Below, piece after piece: positions 34,046 to 44,714 of a stretch of 64,000 nt of DNA. Under the pieces are notes generated by a model that saw nothing but the letters and a program-made list of their open reading frames with translations, was not told where the DNA came from and did no database searches. The stretch covers positions 18,238,459 through 18,302,458 of the forward strand of contig NC_080051.1 in assembly GCF_026212465.1 (NCBI RefSeq). The letters run 5' to 3'. This stretch comes from Amaranthus tricolor. Its lineage: Eukaryota > Streptophyta > Magnoliopsida > Caryophyllales > Amaranthaceae. The position numbers were made by a program, and so were the translations under genes. Numbering within the stretch: position 1 is the stretch's first letter; the number at the start of each line of letters is the position of its first letter.

Positions 34046-34350
34046 CTATTTTAGCTTGTCTTCGATTTCTTGGATTTGGCCATTGGTTAAAGGACGCTTC
34101 TCTATTGATACGTTTAAAACCTAAATATAAAAAAAAAAAATAGATTTTAATAAATTAGATTACTTAGCATTAATAAAATAAAAGAATTAGATATACCTTT
34201 TCAACATCATCATCCCTGATTTTGGTGATAGAAGAAAATATATTGTCGATGTATCTTATTATGTAATAGCCACAATCAAGACTATTTTCTTGTGTATGTG
34301 ACTTGGTATTAGATAGCAAAACCATGAAAAAAGATTCATGTCAAATCACT
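34046..34350 (-). pseudogene. Ulp1-like C48 peptidase C-terminal exons of a CACTA element
   Basis: The minus strand encodes SHTQENSLDCGYYIIRYIDN, the C-terminal catalytic block of Ulp1/SENP (C48) cysteine peptidases: a Gln, then the Asp-Cys-Gly-Tyr-Tyr that holds the nucleophile Cys. The exon ends VEK at 34197. A 76-bp intron with GT and AG borders (34196-34121) follows. The last exon adds about 24 residues rich in charged amino acids and stops at TAG 34046-34048. Both exons stay open and the intron phase fits. Upstream of about 34340 the frame has stops and runs into the tandem array, so the catalytic His and Asp are not visible. Plant CACTA and Mutator elements often carry C48 genes; their role is not settled. 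Called a pseudogene because only the C-terminus remains. Confidence 0.75.
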
Positions 34351-34384
34351 TGATATGCCTGTGACCTGTCTGAAGTAAAAAAGC

Positions 34385-35025
34385 CTATAAAACAATAACT
34401 GAATATGTAATTTCACATATATGCATATTTTTTTCTTGTCTAACCATTTAGAAACTATAATAGGTGTTACTGAGTGTTTCATGTCAAATTTTATGTCAAA
34501 CAAATCAAATATAACCTCGATTTTGCAAGTTAGTGCCTTAAAAAGCCATTAAGACGACTATTTCACACGTAATTTCTCATATGGCCCAATTTTCAAACCA
34601 TAACAATTTCAGAATTATAATAGTTACTAATTAGTGTTGCACGCCTAGTTTTATGGAAACAAAGATGATGGATCTACTTTTTCCAAGTTAGTGGCTTAAA
34701 AAGCATTTAAAACGATTACTTAACAGGTAATTTCACATATATGTCCATTTATCAAGCCAAAAAATTTCAAAACTATAATAGATACTAAATTAATGTTGCA
34801 TGCTAAATTTCATGTCAAACAAATCAAGTTTGACCTAGTTTATCCAAGTTAGTGGCTTAAAAGGTATTAAAAATGGATACTTAACACGTAATTTCACCTA
34901 TATGCCCATTTTTACAAGCCTTACCATTTAAATTCTTCTAAAATACATACTAATTAGTTTTGTATGTCAAACTTCATATCAAAATAATTTTTGACCTAGT
35001 TTTTACAAGTTAATGACTTAATTAG
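34385..35025. repeat. Diverged tandem array in the CACTA element, about 4 units of 150 bp
   Basis: Each unit contains, with changes, TAATTTCACATATATGCCCA, TTTCAAAACTATAATA, ACTAATTAGTGTTGCA, CATGTCAAACAAATCAA and CAAGTTAGTGGCTTAAAA. Units start near 34410, 34570, 34720 and 34880. The same unit is seen in part at 1376-1490. Confidence 0.85.
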
Positions 35026-35044
35026 ATTATTTTTAAACTATAAT

Positions 35045-35125
35045 ACTTCTTTTTTCGGTACAACAATAGTCAATTTTTTTTATTAACATGGTCTACAATG
35101 TATAATACTTGGCTAGCCTATGTAG
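35045..35125 (-). pseudogene. DUF4216 fragment of CACTA transposase
   Basis: GGTACAACAATAGTCA and GGTCTACAATGTATAATACT match 1665-1740 in the first CACTA copy, which is the AKQVFYIVDP part of DUF4216. It is short and has no open frame. Confidence 0.65.
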
Positions 35126-35263
35126 CAAGTATAAATAGACCCAAATTAAAATCATCAAGAGTTGGGTTAGTTTAAGGTATATTTGAGATTAAAATATTAG
35201 ATTTTGACCCAAACATATATTTATTTATTTTTAATTAGATTCAAATCGAACCCAAATCTATTG

Positions 35264-35317
35264 AGTCCCAAAATACATGATATATATAAAAGTCCCGAAA
35301 TACATGATATATATAAA
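35264..35317. repeat. 27-bp tandem duplication, 2 copies
   Basis: AGTCCC(A/G)AAATACATGATATATATAAA is repeated once directly. Confidence 0.9.
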
Positions 35318-35608
35318 ATAAAAATTAAGCTGGGTCAGGATAAATCTATAATAGAGACCTGAACTCGTGATTGACCCTAAATTTGTTTGGTGATAATACT
35401 CCAATTACACTCTTCACTTTCAATCAAGTGTTTATACAACTTAATGTTCACAAATATGTTGCGATAATGAAAAAAAATCCTTATGCTATTGTTGTTTTTA
35501 TAAGGATGCTTAGGGAAGTGATTCATAGGTGTTCTCAAACAGTCACTCATTCATTTCATTTGTCCAATTTCTCATTCTAGGCTTGTCAATACCCTAATAG
35601 AACCTTAA
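35318..35608. other. Unassigned short frame
   Basis: The frame 35371-35580 (69 codons) shows no recognised domain. Confidence 0.4.
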
Positions 35609-35924
35609 CGGTCCGTTTGATTAGTAGTATTAAATGGTGGTAATGGGAATGATTTATAGTGTAAAATTTCATCAAAAGTTTCATATTATTTCCATGGTAA
35701 TAAAACTTTAATCACAAAAAAAGTTTTTTTGTTTATAAATTTGCATTATCACCTAATACCACACCTCTCAATGGTAATGCATTGGAATGAATGTTATGAA
35801 GAAAATAAAATAATTGAAGTTAGATAAGCATGGCCATCAAGGTAGCCAAGATTTTCTTCAACCAAAATTACACTAGTTTTTCATTCTTATGACCACCGTT
35901 TATTACCACCTATTAAACGGGCCG
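35609..35924. mobile_element. Tourist-like (PIF/Harbinger) MITE
   Basis: Ends CGGTCCGTTTGATTAGTAGT and ACCACCTATTAAACGGGCCG are inverted repeats, flanked by TAA on both sides (35606-35608 and 35925-35927). This three-base duplication and GGCCCGTTT-type TIR are typical of Tourist. A diverged relative is at 10029-10350. Confidence 0.88.
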
Positions 35925-37096
35925 TAAGTACCATAAATTGTATAGTTTAAAATTATAAAAAAGTTGAAATATAAAAAGTTTACAAAGAAAATTGAGACTT
36001 GTCTTAATTGAAGCTAATACCATATTTCTCATATAAGATCTTGAGTTTGATTCTCACCTAATCATTCTCTTTATTCTGTCTAATGCCTTTTAATTCAAAA
36101 GAAAAAATAAAAAGCAAAGTTTATAATAGTATAAATCAAATAAAATTCCACTAGCCATATTTTAGTTTATAAATTGAAAATAAAATACAAACTAAAGTAA
36201 TTGATGATTACTGTAAAATGAGAAATAAGCCAAACAATGTAATGAATAGGAGGGTTGTATATACTTGGAGTTTGTATTGAGGTGATTAGCGTAGACGTTT
36301 TTCTTTTGATTTGAGCCAAAGAAACCACTACACCCTTTGAACATAATTTAGAAACAAAATTGCTATATGCATAAAAGTCTTGTATGGACCTATCCATGCA
36401 TGATAAAATGATTTACACGCAAAAAACACAAAAAATTAAATTAGAAAATATAAGACTATTAAGATTTATTAGTGCATATTATTTTGATGTGACTTCTCTT
36501 AATAAACAAAATCATAACCTTGCTCTATTAAAATGTTTTAATTAAAACCTTATTATGAAGTAAATAAGACTATACCGATTCAATTAGCTCATTTCAAAAT
36601 TAGCGATTATTTAAAGATTATAATTGATCATTTTAAAATTCTAAGCGATCAGTCTAAAGTTAAGTGACCACAATGGAAACAATATATAATATTAAAAAGT
36701 CACCCAAAATTTTTATATATTTGCTTATAATAGAGAATCTTTTTATTATTATTCAATCAGTTTTCGAATAAATTCATCATATAAATTAAATTTTCTTCAC
36801 GGATCACATCCAAATATAACATTTTCTACGTAGACTTTGAGTTTGACATTTCAATTAAATTCAATACAATTTGTTATATTACTATTACTCTTACATTAAA
36901 TTCACTTAATAATAACTACTCCTAATAATTGTTGATGAAAATAACCCCTAATAATTTTACTCTAAGATTACCCTATAAAAACAAAAACTTTTATAAGATG
37001 ATTGTGAAGCATTCTATATAATGCCAATGTGGCAATGCATCATATAAGACATTACTACAACATTTTTTTTGATGGAGGAAGTGGCCATATCTTACA
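35925..37096. other. AT-rich intergenic sequence with a mariner-MITE interior fragment
   Basis: AAATAAAATTCCACTAGCCA then TAGTTTATAAATTGAAAATA (36130-36190) resembles interiors of Stowaway copies at 45230-45400 and 58744-58981. The frame 36167-36397 (minus) is not recognisable. Confidence 0.45.
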
Positions 37097-37440
37097 ATAC
37101 TATAAAAAATCTTAGAAAAATTTCAAGTGCCATCTTCAAAAAAGACATAACAAATGGAAAATTTTAATTGGTTAGGAAATATCTATATAGCATATTATTT
37201 GGAGTAAATTTTATTTAACAATAATCATATCATATCATATCATCATACAATACTATAAAAATCTTGGAAAATTCCAAGTGTCATCGTCTAAGGAGGTGAC
37301 AATACAATACTATAAAAATCTTGAAAAATTTTAACTGTCATCCTTTAAGGAGGTATGAAAAATGGAACATTTTGATTGGTTAAGAAATAACTATATGGCA
37401 TATTATTTGGAGTAAATTTTATTTAACAATAATATGACTA
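37096..37440. repeat. Repeated Helitron-like 5' ends
   Basis: ACAATACTATAAAAA(A)TCTT followed by (T)CAAGTG(C/T)CATC occurs at about 37096, 37246 and 37300. The longer block ending GGCATATTATTTGGAGTAAA is present twice (to about 37225 and 37430). This wording resembles plant Helitron 5' ends. Confidence 0.6.
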
Positions 37441-38048
37441 AAATGGTAAATGAATAAGTTAAAATATATAACAATAATTAAGGAAATGAGTAGAGTAAAT
37501 ATTTTGAATTAATCTTTTGTATTAGGATCAAAAATAAGATTACATACACATATATTTTGACTTAATTGACTTTAACTATTTTTGAGAGAAAATAATAATA
37601 TAAGGATTATCATAAGTTCATATTATTTGAATATTCTATAATAGAAAAATAGTAAATTAAGTAATCAAAATGACAATCTGAATTAATATAAGGAAATCAA
37701 TCATCAATATCAATATGTAAATAAATATAATTAAGATTTTGATATCTAAATTTTTAATTTGATTGCGACTTATGTTATTTTAGCATATTAAAATAAATAT
37801 TAGCAATCAGATAATTTAATTTTAATATTATTTAGAAGAAATTTAAAAAATTAGATTAATATCTTATACTACCATTGGTTTATAACTATAATTGAAATAT
37901 AGAAAAATAAAACTAACATGTCAATTAAAATGTTTTTTAGAATAATTTTATAGTAAGATGATGCCTAGTATATTGATATTTTTATGTTGAGATTTTGATC
38001 AACAAATATAAAATAAAATCAATGTTTGTTACATAGTTTACAAAAAAA

Positions 38049-38488
38049 AGAAAAATTACCTAGAATAATCCAATTTTTCATGATTCTCCTATAATAATTC
38101 CATCTGTTGATTAATCATGAATACTCCCAACTTTAAGAGGTATTTGCCTAGAGTAACCATGGGTAAACCAATAACCTGCTATATTCGGTAATTCACCAAA
38201 AAGTTAACTGAAAATTAATGTAAAATTAGAGAAAAAAAATTTCATTTAAATAAATATTCCAAATAATAAAAAAAATCAGAATTTTTTTCAATATTATATA
38301 TATATTTTTTTGATATTTTGTTTTAATTTATCTTTTTTAAAAATAAAACTTGCTATAGCAAGTCATCAGTTATTGGGTTTACTCTATGAAAATATCCTTC
38401 AAAGTTAGGATTATACATGGCTAATCAATAGGTAGGATTATTGTAGGAAAATCATGAAAAGATTGGATTATTCTATGTAATTTTTCCT
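38049..38488. mobile_element. Mutator-type MITE, copy 3
   Basis: Left AGAAAAATTACCTAGAATAA and right ATTATTCTATGTAATTTTTCC match copies 1 and 2, as do the central CTTGCTATAGCAAGTCATCA and GGTAATTCACCAAAAA. Flanks do not give a clear 9-bp duplication, perhaps because of the adjoining tandem duplication. Confidence 0.8.
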
Positions 38489-39370
38489 ATAAAAATCTAA
38501 AGTATTAACATTTTAACATATTACACCTAATTTTATATGTTATTTTATTTTAAAATGATATTAATGTTTTGATGCCATGTATTTATACTATCTATGTGCT
38601 ATTAATCTCAAAACAATATTATTTTGGATTTTTATTTGATAAAATTAAGGTGAAAGAAACAAGTATCTTAATAACATATCAATTAAAAAATCTTACACAT
38701 ACTATTTGAATATTCTATGAAAATACCCTTTAAAGTTGGGATTATTTGTGGTTAATCAATAGGTAGGATTATTGTAGGAAAATCATGAAAAGATTTGATT
38801 GTTTTAGGTCATTTTTCCTAAAAAAATCTAAAGTGTTAACATTTTAACATATTACACCTAATTTTATATGTAATTTTATTTCAAAATGATATTAACGTTT
38901 TGATGCCAAGTATTTATATTATCTATGTGCTATTTATCTCAAAACAATATTATTTTGGATTTTTATTTGATAAAATTAAGGTGAAAGAAACAAGTATCTT
39001 AATAACATATCAATTAAAAAAATCTTACACATACTATTTGAATATTGTATGAAAATACCCTTCAAAATTGAGATTATTCGTGGTTAATCAATAGGTAGGA
39101 TTATAGTAGGAAAATCATGAAAAGATTTGATTATTTTACGTAATTTTTCCTTAAAAAATCTAAAGTATTAACATTTTAACATATTACACCTAATTTTATA
39201 TGTAATTTTATTTCAAAATGATATTAATGTTTTGATGCTAAGTATTTATACTATCTATGTGCTATTTATCTCAAAACAATATTATTTTGGATTTTTGTTT
39301 GACAAAATTAAGGTGAAAGAAACAAGTATCTTAATAACATATCAATTAGAAAAATCTTACACATACTATT
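38382..39370. repeat. Tandem triplication (331-332 bp) of a MITE end plus flank
   Basis: Three units start at 38382, about 38713 and about 39044. Each has about 110 bp of the MITE 3' end (CTATGAAAATA ... TTTTTCC) followed by about 220 bp of flank (TCTAAAGTATTAACATTTTA ... TCTTACACATACTATTT). The junction GAATATT|CTATGAAAATA is shared by both internal joints. Units differ by a few per cent. Confidence 0.92.
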
Positions 39371-39642
39371 TTCGAAACCTAATTAGGCAACTATGACATA
39401 AATTATTTTAAAATAAATTTTTTAGATAAATGAATATTCAAATGAATTAGTTTTCATCAAAATGAATTGATGCGAAAAGTTCAATGCATACTTTATTATT
39501 TGTTTAGATAATAACTATTGGTGTCATTTTATATTTCTACTATAATTAGCTTAACTTATACTATATATAATTACACCTGTACTTAAATAAAAATTAATGA
39601 TTGAAAACTAAAGCTTTGTGGATGAATCATAATCATAATATA

Positions 39643-40312
39643 TCTATTAAAAAAAGCTATCAAAAGCCAAGTGTCCAATTTCTAGAGCACTTGCCATGTG
39701 TAATTTTTCTATTGGAGTATTTAAATTAACTAAATTAAATAACTGACCAGTTTACATCAATAAAAGATTTGACAATGAATCAATATTTAACCCGTTAAAT
39801 TTAATGATTAAGTTATAGAAATTATTTCAGCTAATCAAATACTCTAATTTATAAATTGACTATGAGAGTAGAAACAATAAATTAAGAATCATTTAGCTGA
39901 TATTAACAAATTTAAAATTGTTTAATATTTAGATGATATTAAATAATTTATTAAGATTTAGACTGATTTAGTTATAGAAATTATTTCAACTAATTCTTAT
40001 ATAATTTAATAAAAAAACTAAAAAATCACACATGTTATTCTTTTGGATCCACGCTAGACGAAAGAATTTTTTTGGTTGATATTGGCTTAAGTGGCAAATA
40101 AAATTAATCAACCTGTTATTTATTTTACTCATCTACAAACTATTTAAATTTATTACACATATAAAAATATCATATCACCCTATTTCAACAATTATTATTT
40201 ATTACTTCATCTTCAGTATATAATATATTTATTATTACATGGTTCTGAAAATTATATTTATTTATATCTTTAAACTAAGAATTCCGTGAATTGCACGCGG
40301 GTTTTATACTAG
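39643..40312 (+). mobile_element. Candidate non-autonomous Helitron
   Basis: It starts TCTATTAAAAAAAGC after A and ends with a small hairpin (CCGTGAATTGCACGCGG) followed by GTTTTATACTAG and then T. TC start, a hairpin close to a CTAG end and an A/T insertion site are the Helitron hallmarks. It has no coding capacity (about 670 bp). The true 5' end could instead be at about 37096. Confidence 0.55.
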
Positions 40313-40886
40313 TCTAGTATTATTATAAAACCTATGTAGGTAGGTATAAATTGTACAATTAATAAATATTTTTTTAAAAAAAGCGTAATAGTACATATAC
40401 ATAGTAAACAAAACACATGCAAAAGCATAAGAGTCATGTAAATAAGAGGAAAGAGAGAAGAATAAGATAGTAGAACAAGTCAACAAACATTGTGGGTAAT
40501 GTTTGTCTCATAGTAAAACACAAGAATATGCACTCGGATAAGTCAGCCAAATCAACAGTTCTTGCGTTTTCTTGGGCAGTTAACAAATGCATTTGCAGTC
40601 CTCTTCCTGCGCGCTGCGCCACCCTCCCACTCACCTATACGTATTACTCTTATTACTACTCCATAATCTAATCACAACAATTATAAATTTATAATACTTT
40701 AATTAATTTAATAATGATAGAGAATTGATCATATTCCTGTTGTTACAACGATAATTTGATTAAGTTGTTACTTGATTTAGTTTTTTTAACATTGTATGAG
40801 AAGCAGGATTGGCCCTTTAAGGGAAAAAGAAGGGCCAGTCATGCCCCGCCCCATCTAAAAATTTAAAAAATGACGCTTTAATATTT
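40313..40886. other. Intergenic sequence
   Basis: Overlapping minus frames 40304-40486 and 40434-40634 show no domain. Nothing is recognisable. Confidence 0.5.
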
Positions 40887-41126
40887 TAGCTAGTCTCTTG
40901 AGAGACGTATCTCAAATCCAGCGCATTAAAGATTAAAATTTACTTACCATATTCTTGATGCCTACTTACTTTATCTTTAATGGTTACTTACCATATCCTT
41001 AATGACTACTTTTAATTTTAAATGTCTACTTACATAATTCTTAATATCTACTTACAATATTCTAAAAAATATATTATGGGCCGACCCAATTAAAAATGGT
41101 GTCTCAAAGAGACCGTCTCTCACTAG
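40887..41126. mobile_element. MITE of the GTCTCTxxGAGAGAC family
   Basis: Left TAGCTAGTCTCTTGAGAGAC and right GTCTCAAAGAGACCGTCTCT-CACTAG are inverted repeats related to the element nested at 32159-32321. Inside, TACTTACCATATTCTTGATG-like units are repeated about four times. GGGCC(G/A)ACCCAATTA is near the right end, as GGGCTAAATAGCCCAATTA is in the other copy. Confidence 0.7.
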
Positions 41127-42593
41127 AATTTGTGTTAATATTTATTAGTTGGGGGCCTAAAATAATATATTTAGTAAGGGATCTATAATTAATGTTTCGC
41201 TTAGGGCCTCTCAAATCTCAGGGTCGACCCTGATGAGAAGCTAATGTGATTGTAGGTTATGGTGAATCTTTTTTGTTCCCTTTTTGAAATGGAATATATT
41301 ATTTAAAGTCGAGTATGGAAAAGAGTTGATTTGTATCCATTTGACTTGTAGAACATATAATTTACTACCAAGTATTAATCAGAAAAATCATTTTATTATC
41401 AGTAATAAAATTGTGAATATTTTATGACATTTTATACTGTGCCTAAGTGAGAACTATTATAATTGATTTGTTGGGATAATTGATGTAATATAAGAAATTA
41501 AAGTATTAATAAAGAAAATTTAATCAAATTGGAATTTGTGAATTTCTCATAAGTTAAATTAATTTGTCTTTAAGTGTTAGTGTTAACGTTTACTTTTATG
41601 ACCACAACTCCACAAGCTAGTTTGAGTTTGTGGACTTCTCGAGTAACGATGTTGATAAACTATAGTTTGAAACATTCTTTCTTCATGATTTTTAGTAACT
41701 TTTACTATAACCAATGAGCCTTTTTGATCATGATCCATCTTTATATAATATATATAAGGAGGTATGTATTTAAATTATATACTTCTGTATTATAAAGAAA
41801 CATGAAAAAAAATAAAAAAATTAACAATTATGTTATGTTAATTCATTTTTCAAATCTTCTCCGCTATATAGAAATTAAAACTCTGAGAATTTTTTAATTA
41901 TGAGGTATTATAAGAAATATTATACTTCATCCGTTAAATAGAATCTTTTATATAGTAAAGATATTATTTTATTGAATAATAAATTTAATAGAGGAAAAGT
42001 GGGGATGATAAATGTTAAAAAAATATTAAAAGAAAGTTAGCGAAAATAATAAAGAGACCAAAACTAATAAAAAATATTTTCATAAAATTAATAAAAAAAC
42101 ATATAAAAACCATAAAAAATATAAAAAATATAGAATTAGTGAAAACTATATAAAGACCATAAGCATTATTTCAATATTTAACTATGAATGAGTAAGTGGG
42201 AAAGTTGAGTTATATCCTCAACAAAATACCTTTTGTTTGTTATAAGACTCTGGTAATAGTTTATGTTAGATGGAGGCAACAGTATGTGAGTATCCCCCAC
42301 TTTGTTACCTCTCCGATTCCACCCATAAGTCAAATACCAAACAATTAATATTAGGAACAGTTATTATTACCCTTTCTCTTACTTTATCGTTTCCACTGGA
42401 TTGATTTTTTACGGTTTATGAATTATTATTTAAATAAAAAATTATTAATTTTATACATGTAATTAAATTATTATGTGACTCTAATATCATATTGAAATTA
42501 TAAATTGATTTATTTTAAAAACTGTAAAAATATTACAATTAAATTGAGATACATATAACTAATATATATATATAACATAATCATAAAAGCATG
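41127..42593. other. AT-rich intergenic sequence
   Basis: A Stowaway-like left end (ACTTCATCCGTTAAATAGAA) is at about 41925, with no right end found. There are no genes. Confidence 0.5.
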
Positions 42594-43510
42594 TTTTAGA
42601 CAATATAGATTATAAGTTATTACATAAAAATAACAGAAAATTATGTCACACTAAAATAATATTTGCCTAATAAAAACATAAAAAGAGTGAAAAATTTTAT
42701 CGTAAAGTCGACATGTGCTCGAATTGTTTCTTCATTTGTGTATTGTATAGATGAAAACATAAACAAAAATTTTTATGTAAATTCGACTTGTATCCTAATT
42801 GTTTTTTCATTAGTATATTGTATAGAAGATAACTATATACATAGATAGATAATACGATGATTTAATAAAATAAAGATAAAAAATCACTTAAAATAACCTA
42901 AATAGTAGAATTAGGAGGGAAAACTTTTCTTATTATAGTGACATGTATCCAATTCTTCTATTGTTTTAGTATATATTATGAATTATGATGATATGGTGCT
43001 CTAGACAGTATAGATTATAAGTTATTACATAAAAATAACAGAAAATTATGTCACATTAAAATAATAATTGCCTAATAAGAACATAAAATGAACGAAAAGT
43101 TTTATCGTAAAGTCGACATGTGTCCGAATTGTTTCTTCGTTTGTATATTGTATTGATAAGAATATAAAAAGAACAGAAAATTTTTATGTAAATTCGACAT
43201 GTATCCTAATTGTTTCTACATTAGTATATTGTATAGAAGATAGATATATACATAGATAGATAGTATGATGAATTAATAAAATAAAGATAAAAAATTACCT
43301 AAAATAACCTAAGTAGTAGAATTGGAAGGGAAAATTTTTCTTATTGCAGTGACACGTATTCAATTTTTCTATTGCTTTAGTATATAGTATGATGATGATA
43401 AGATGACAAAGATTAAAAATTACCTAAAATAACATAAATAGTAAAATTATGAGGGAAAACTTTTCTTGTTGCAGTAACACGTATCCAAATTTTTTATTAC
43501 TTTACTATGT
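42594..43510. repeat. Higher-order tandem repeat, period about 415 bp
   Basis: Two long copies start at GACA(A/G)TATAGATTATAAGTT (42599 and 43013), with a third partial copy from about 43390. Each holds two or three sub-units in which GACATGT(G/A)TCC(G/T)AATTG is followed by TATATTGTATAGAAGA or TTTAGTATATA. The short frame 42663-42848 is part of the repeat. Confidence 0.88.
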
Positions 43511-43714
43511 AATATGATTTCAATACATTTTCATCTTTCAAATAAAATGACATTAAAAGTCAAAATTGGGATCTAAATTTTAGACATTTAAAATTTACTT
43601 AAAAAAATATATTAAAGGGTCTGAATGTTTAATTTTCTAGACCTTAGAATTAGAGTCCGAATAAGATTCTGATCTAGATAGGACTCACTGCCCATACTCA
43701 CTCTTATCACTTAC

Positions 43715-44099
43715 TCCTTCCGCTTCTTAAAGAAGTTTTCACTTTTCATTTTTTCGGTGTTTTATTTGTTGTTTTTATAAGGAATCTTTCTATCTATATC
43801 ATAAATTTTGGACAAAAATAAACTTGTTCATCCTCATTTTAATATTTTTATAATGATTATAGTACCCACATATCTTCCATTAACTTCATTTAAAATTCTA
43901 TATTCCTTATCATCTCCAAATGTTTCACACTAACTTTATAATAATATTTTTTTATTTATTATGGTCCCCGTACACACTTTTTCTACATTAAATTTATTAT
44001 TCAATAAAAAAATTTATCTACTATCTAATAGATTTTATTTTTCAATAATTCTCTTAAACATTTCTTGTGAGAACTTTATTAAGAAATGGACTAATGGAG
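43715..44099. mobile_element. Stowaway-like MITE (385 bp)
   Basis: Ends CTCCTTCCGCTTCTTAAAGA and CTTTATTAAGAAATGGACTAATGGAG, flanked by TA (43713-43714 and 44100-44101). The inner TIR continues as AGTTTTCAC / GTGAGAACT. Confidence 0.85.
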
Positions 44100-44291
44100 T
44101 ATGTATTGCTAATACTATAAACTAGGTTAAGCAACTCTCTTTTCTCTCTAAAAATCCCTATTCTCCATAGTTGGTTTGAGGCTATCATCAACCTTTTGGT
44201 TGATGGTAAACCTTTATTTTGTCCGTTTTAAGCTTTTTCAATATCATTAGAATAAATATTTGTCCTCTTCCTATAGAAGAGTTGTTCTACC

Positions 44292-44704
44292 TTGGTTATT
44301 AAGATCGGGTTTCTACCTAGGATTGTTGAGGGGATATGATTGAAATCGGTAGAATCGGATCGTAGGATTGTGTTATCCTATAAAAATACTTTTAATGATT
44401 ATTTTAAACTGCAAATCAAGAAAAATTTGAATTTTATAAAGATATTGATATAATTATTTTAAATATATATTTATACGTAAGTAAAATCTTTATCATATGA
44501 AGATATTTTACAATTCCAACTACCGAAGTAGGATCGGATCGTTGGATCGTGTTATGATTCTACCACCTAAATTCTTGAGCTAATTAGGATCGCATGATTC
44601 TAATTAGCATTAAGATCCTACCGACGATCCGGATCGCCCGCCTATTTTTGAATCGTAAGATCGTAGAATCGTAGATCAGAATCGGGATAATTCTGATAAC
44701 CATG
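44292..44704. mobile_element. MITE with an 8-10 bp target duplication
   Basis: Left TTGGTTATTAAGATCGGG and right GGATAATTCTGATAACCATG are inverted repeats. The direct repeat TGTTCTACCT flanks them (44283-44292 and 44705-44714). Because the last bases are shared with the element, the duplication is 8 to 10 bp: hAT (8) or Mutator (9). It is rich in GATCGTAGAATC-type motifs. It is related to 8564-9029. Confidence 0.82.
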
Positions 44705-44714
44705 TGTTCTACCT

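Larger units (their letters stand above)
33568..35125 (-). mobile_element. Truncated CACTA element, 3' half, same family as 1376-4702
   Basis: The 3' terminus at 33568 on the plus strand reads CACTAGCTAGTGGAAAAAAA, like the 5' terminus at 4702 apart from a 4-base CTAG duplication. Reading on the minus strand from 35125 there are a DUF4216 fragment, a diverged tandem array, a C48 peptidase exon pair and the terminus. The TNP2 and DUF4218 parts are missing. An (AAT)n run (33748-33815) interrupts the terminal region. Confidence 0.75.
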
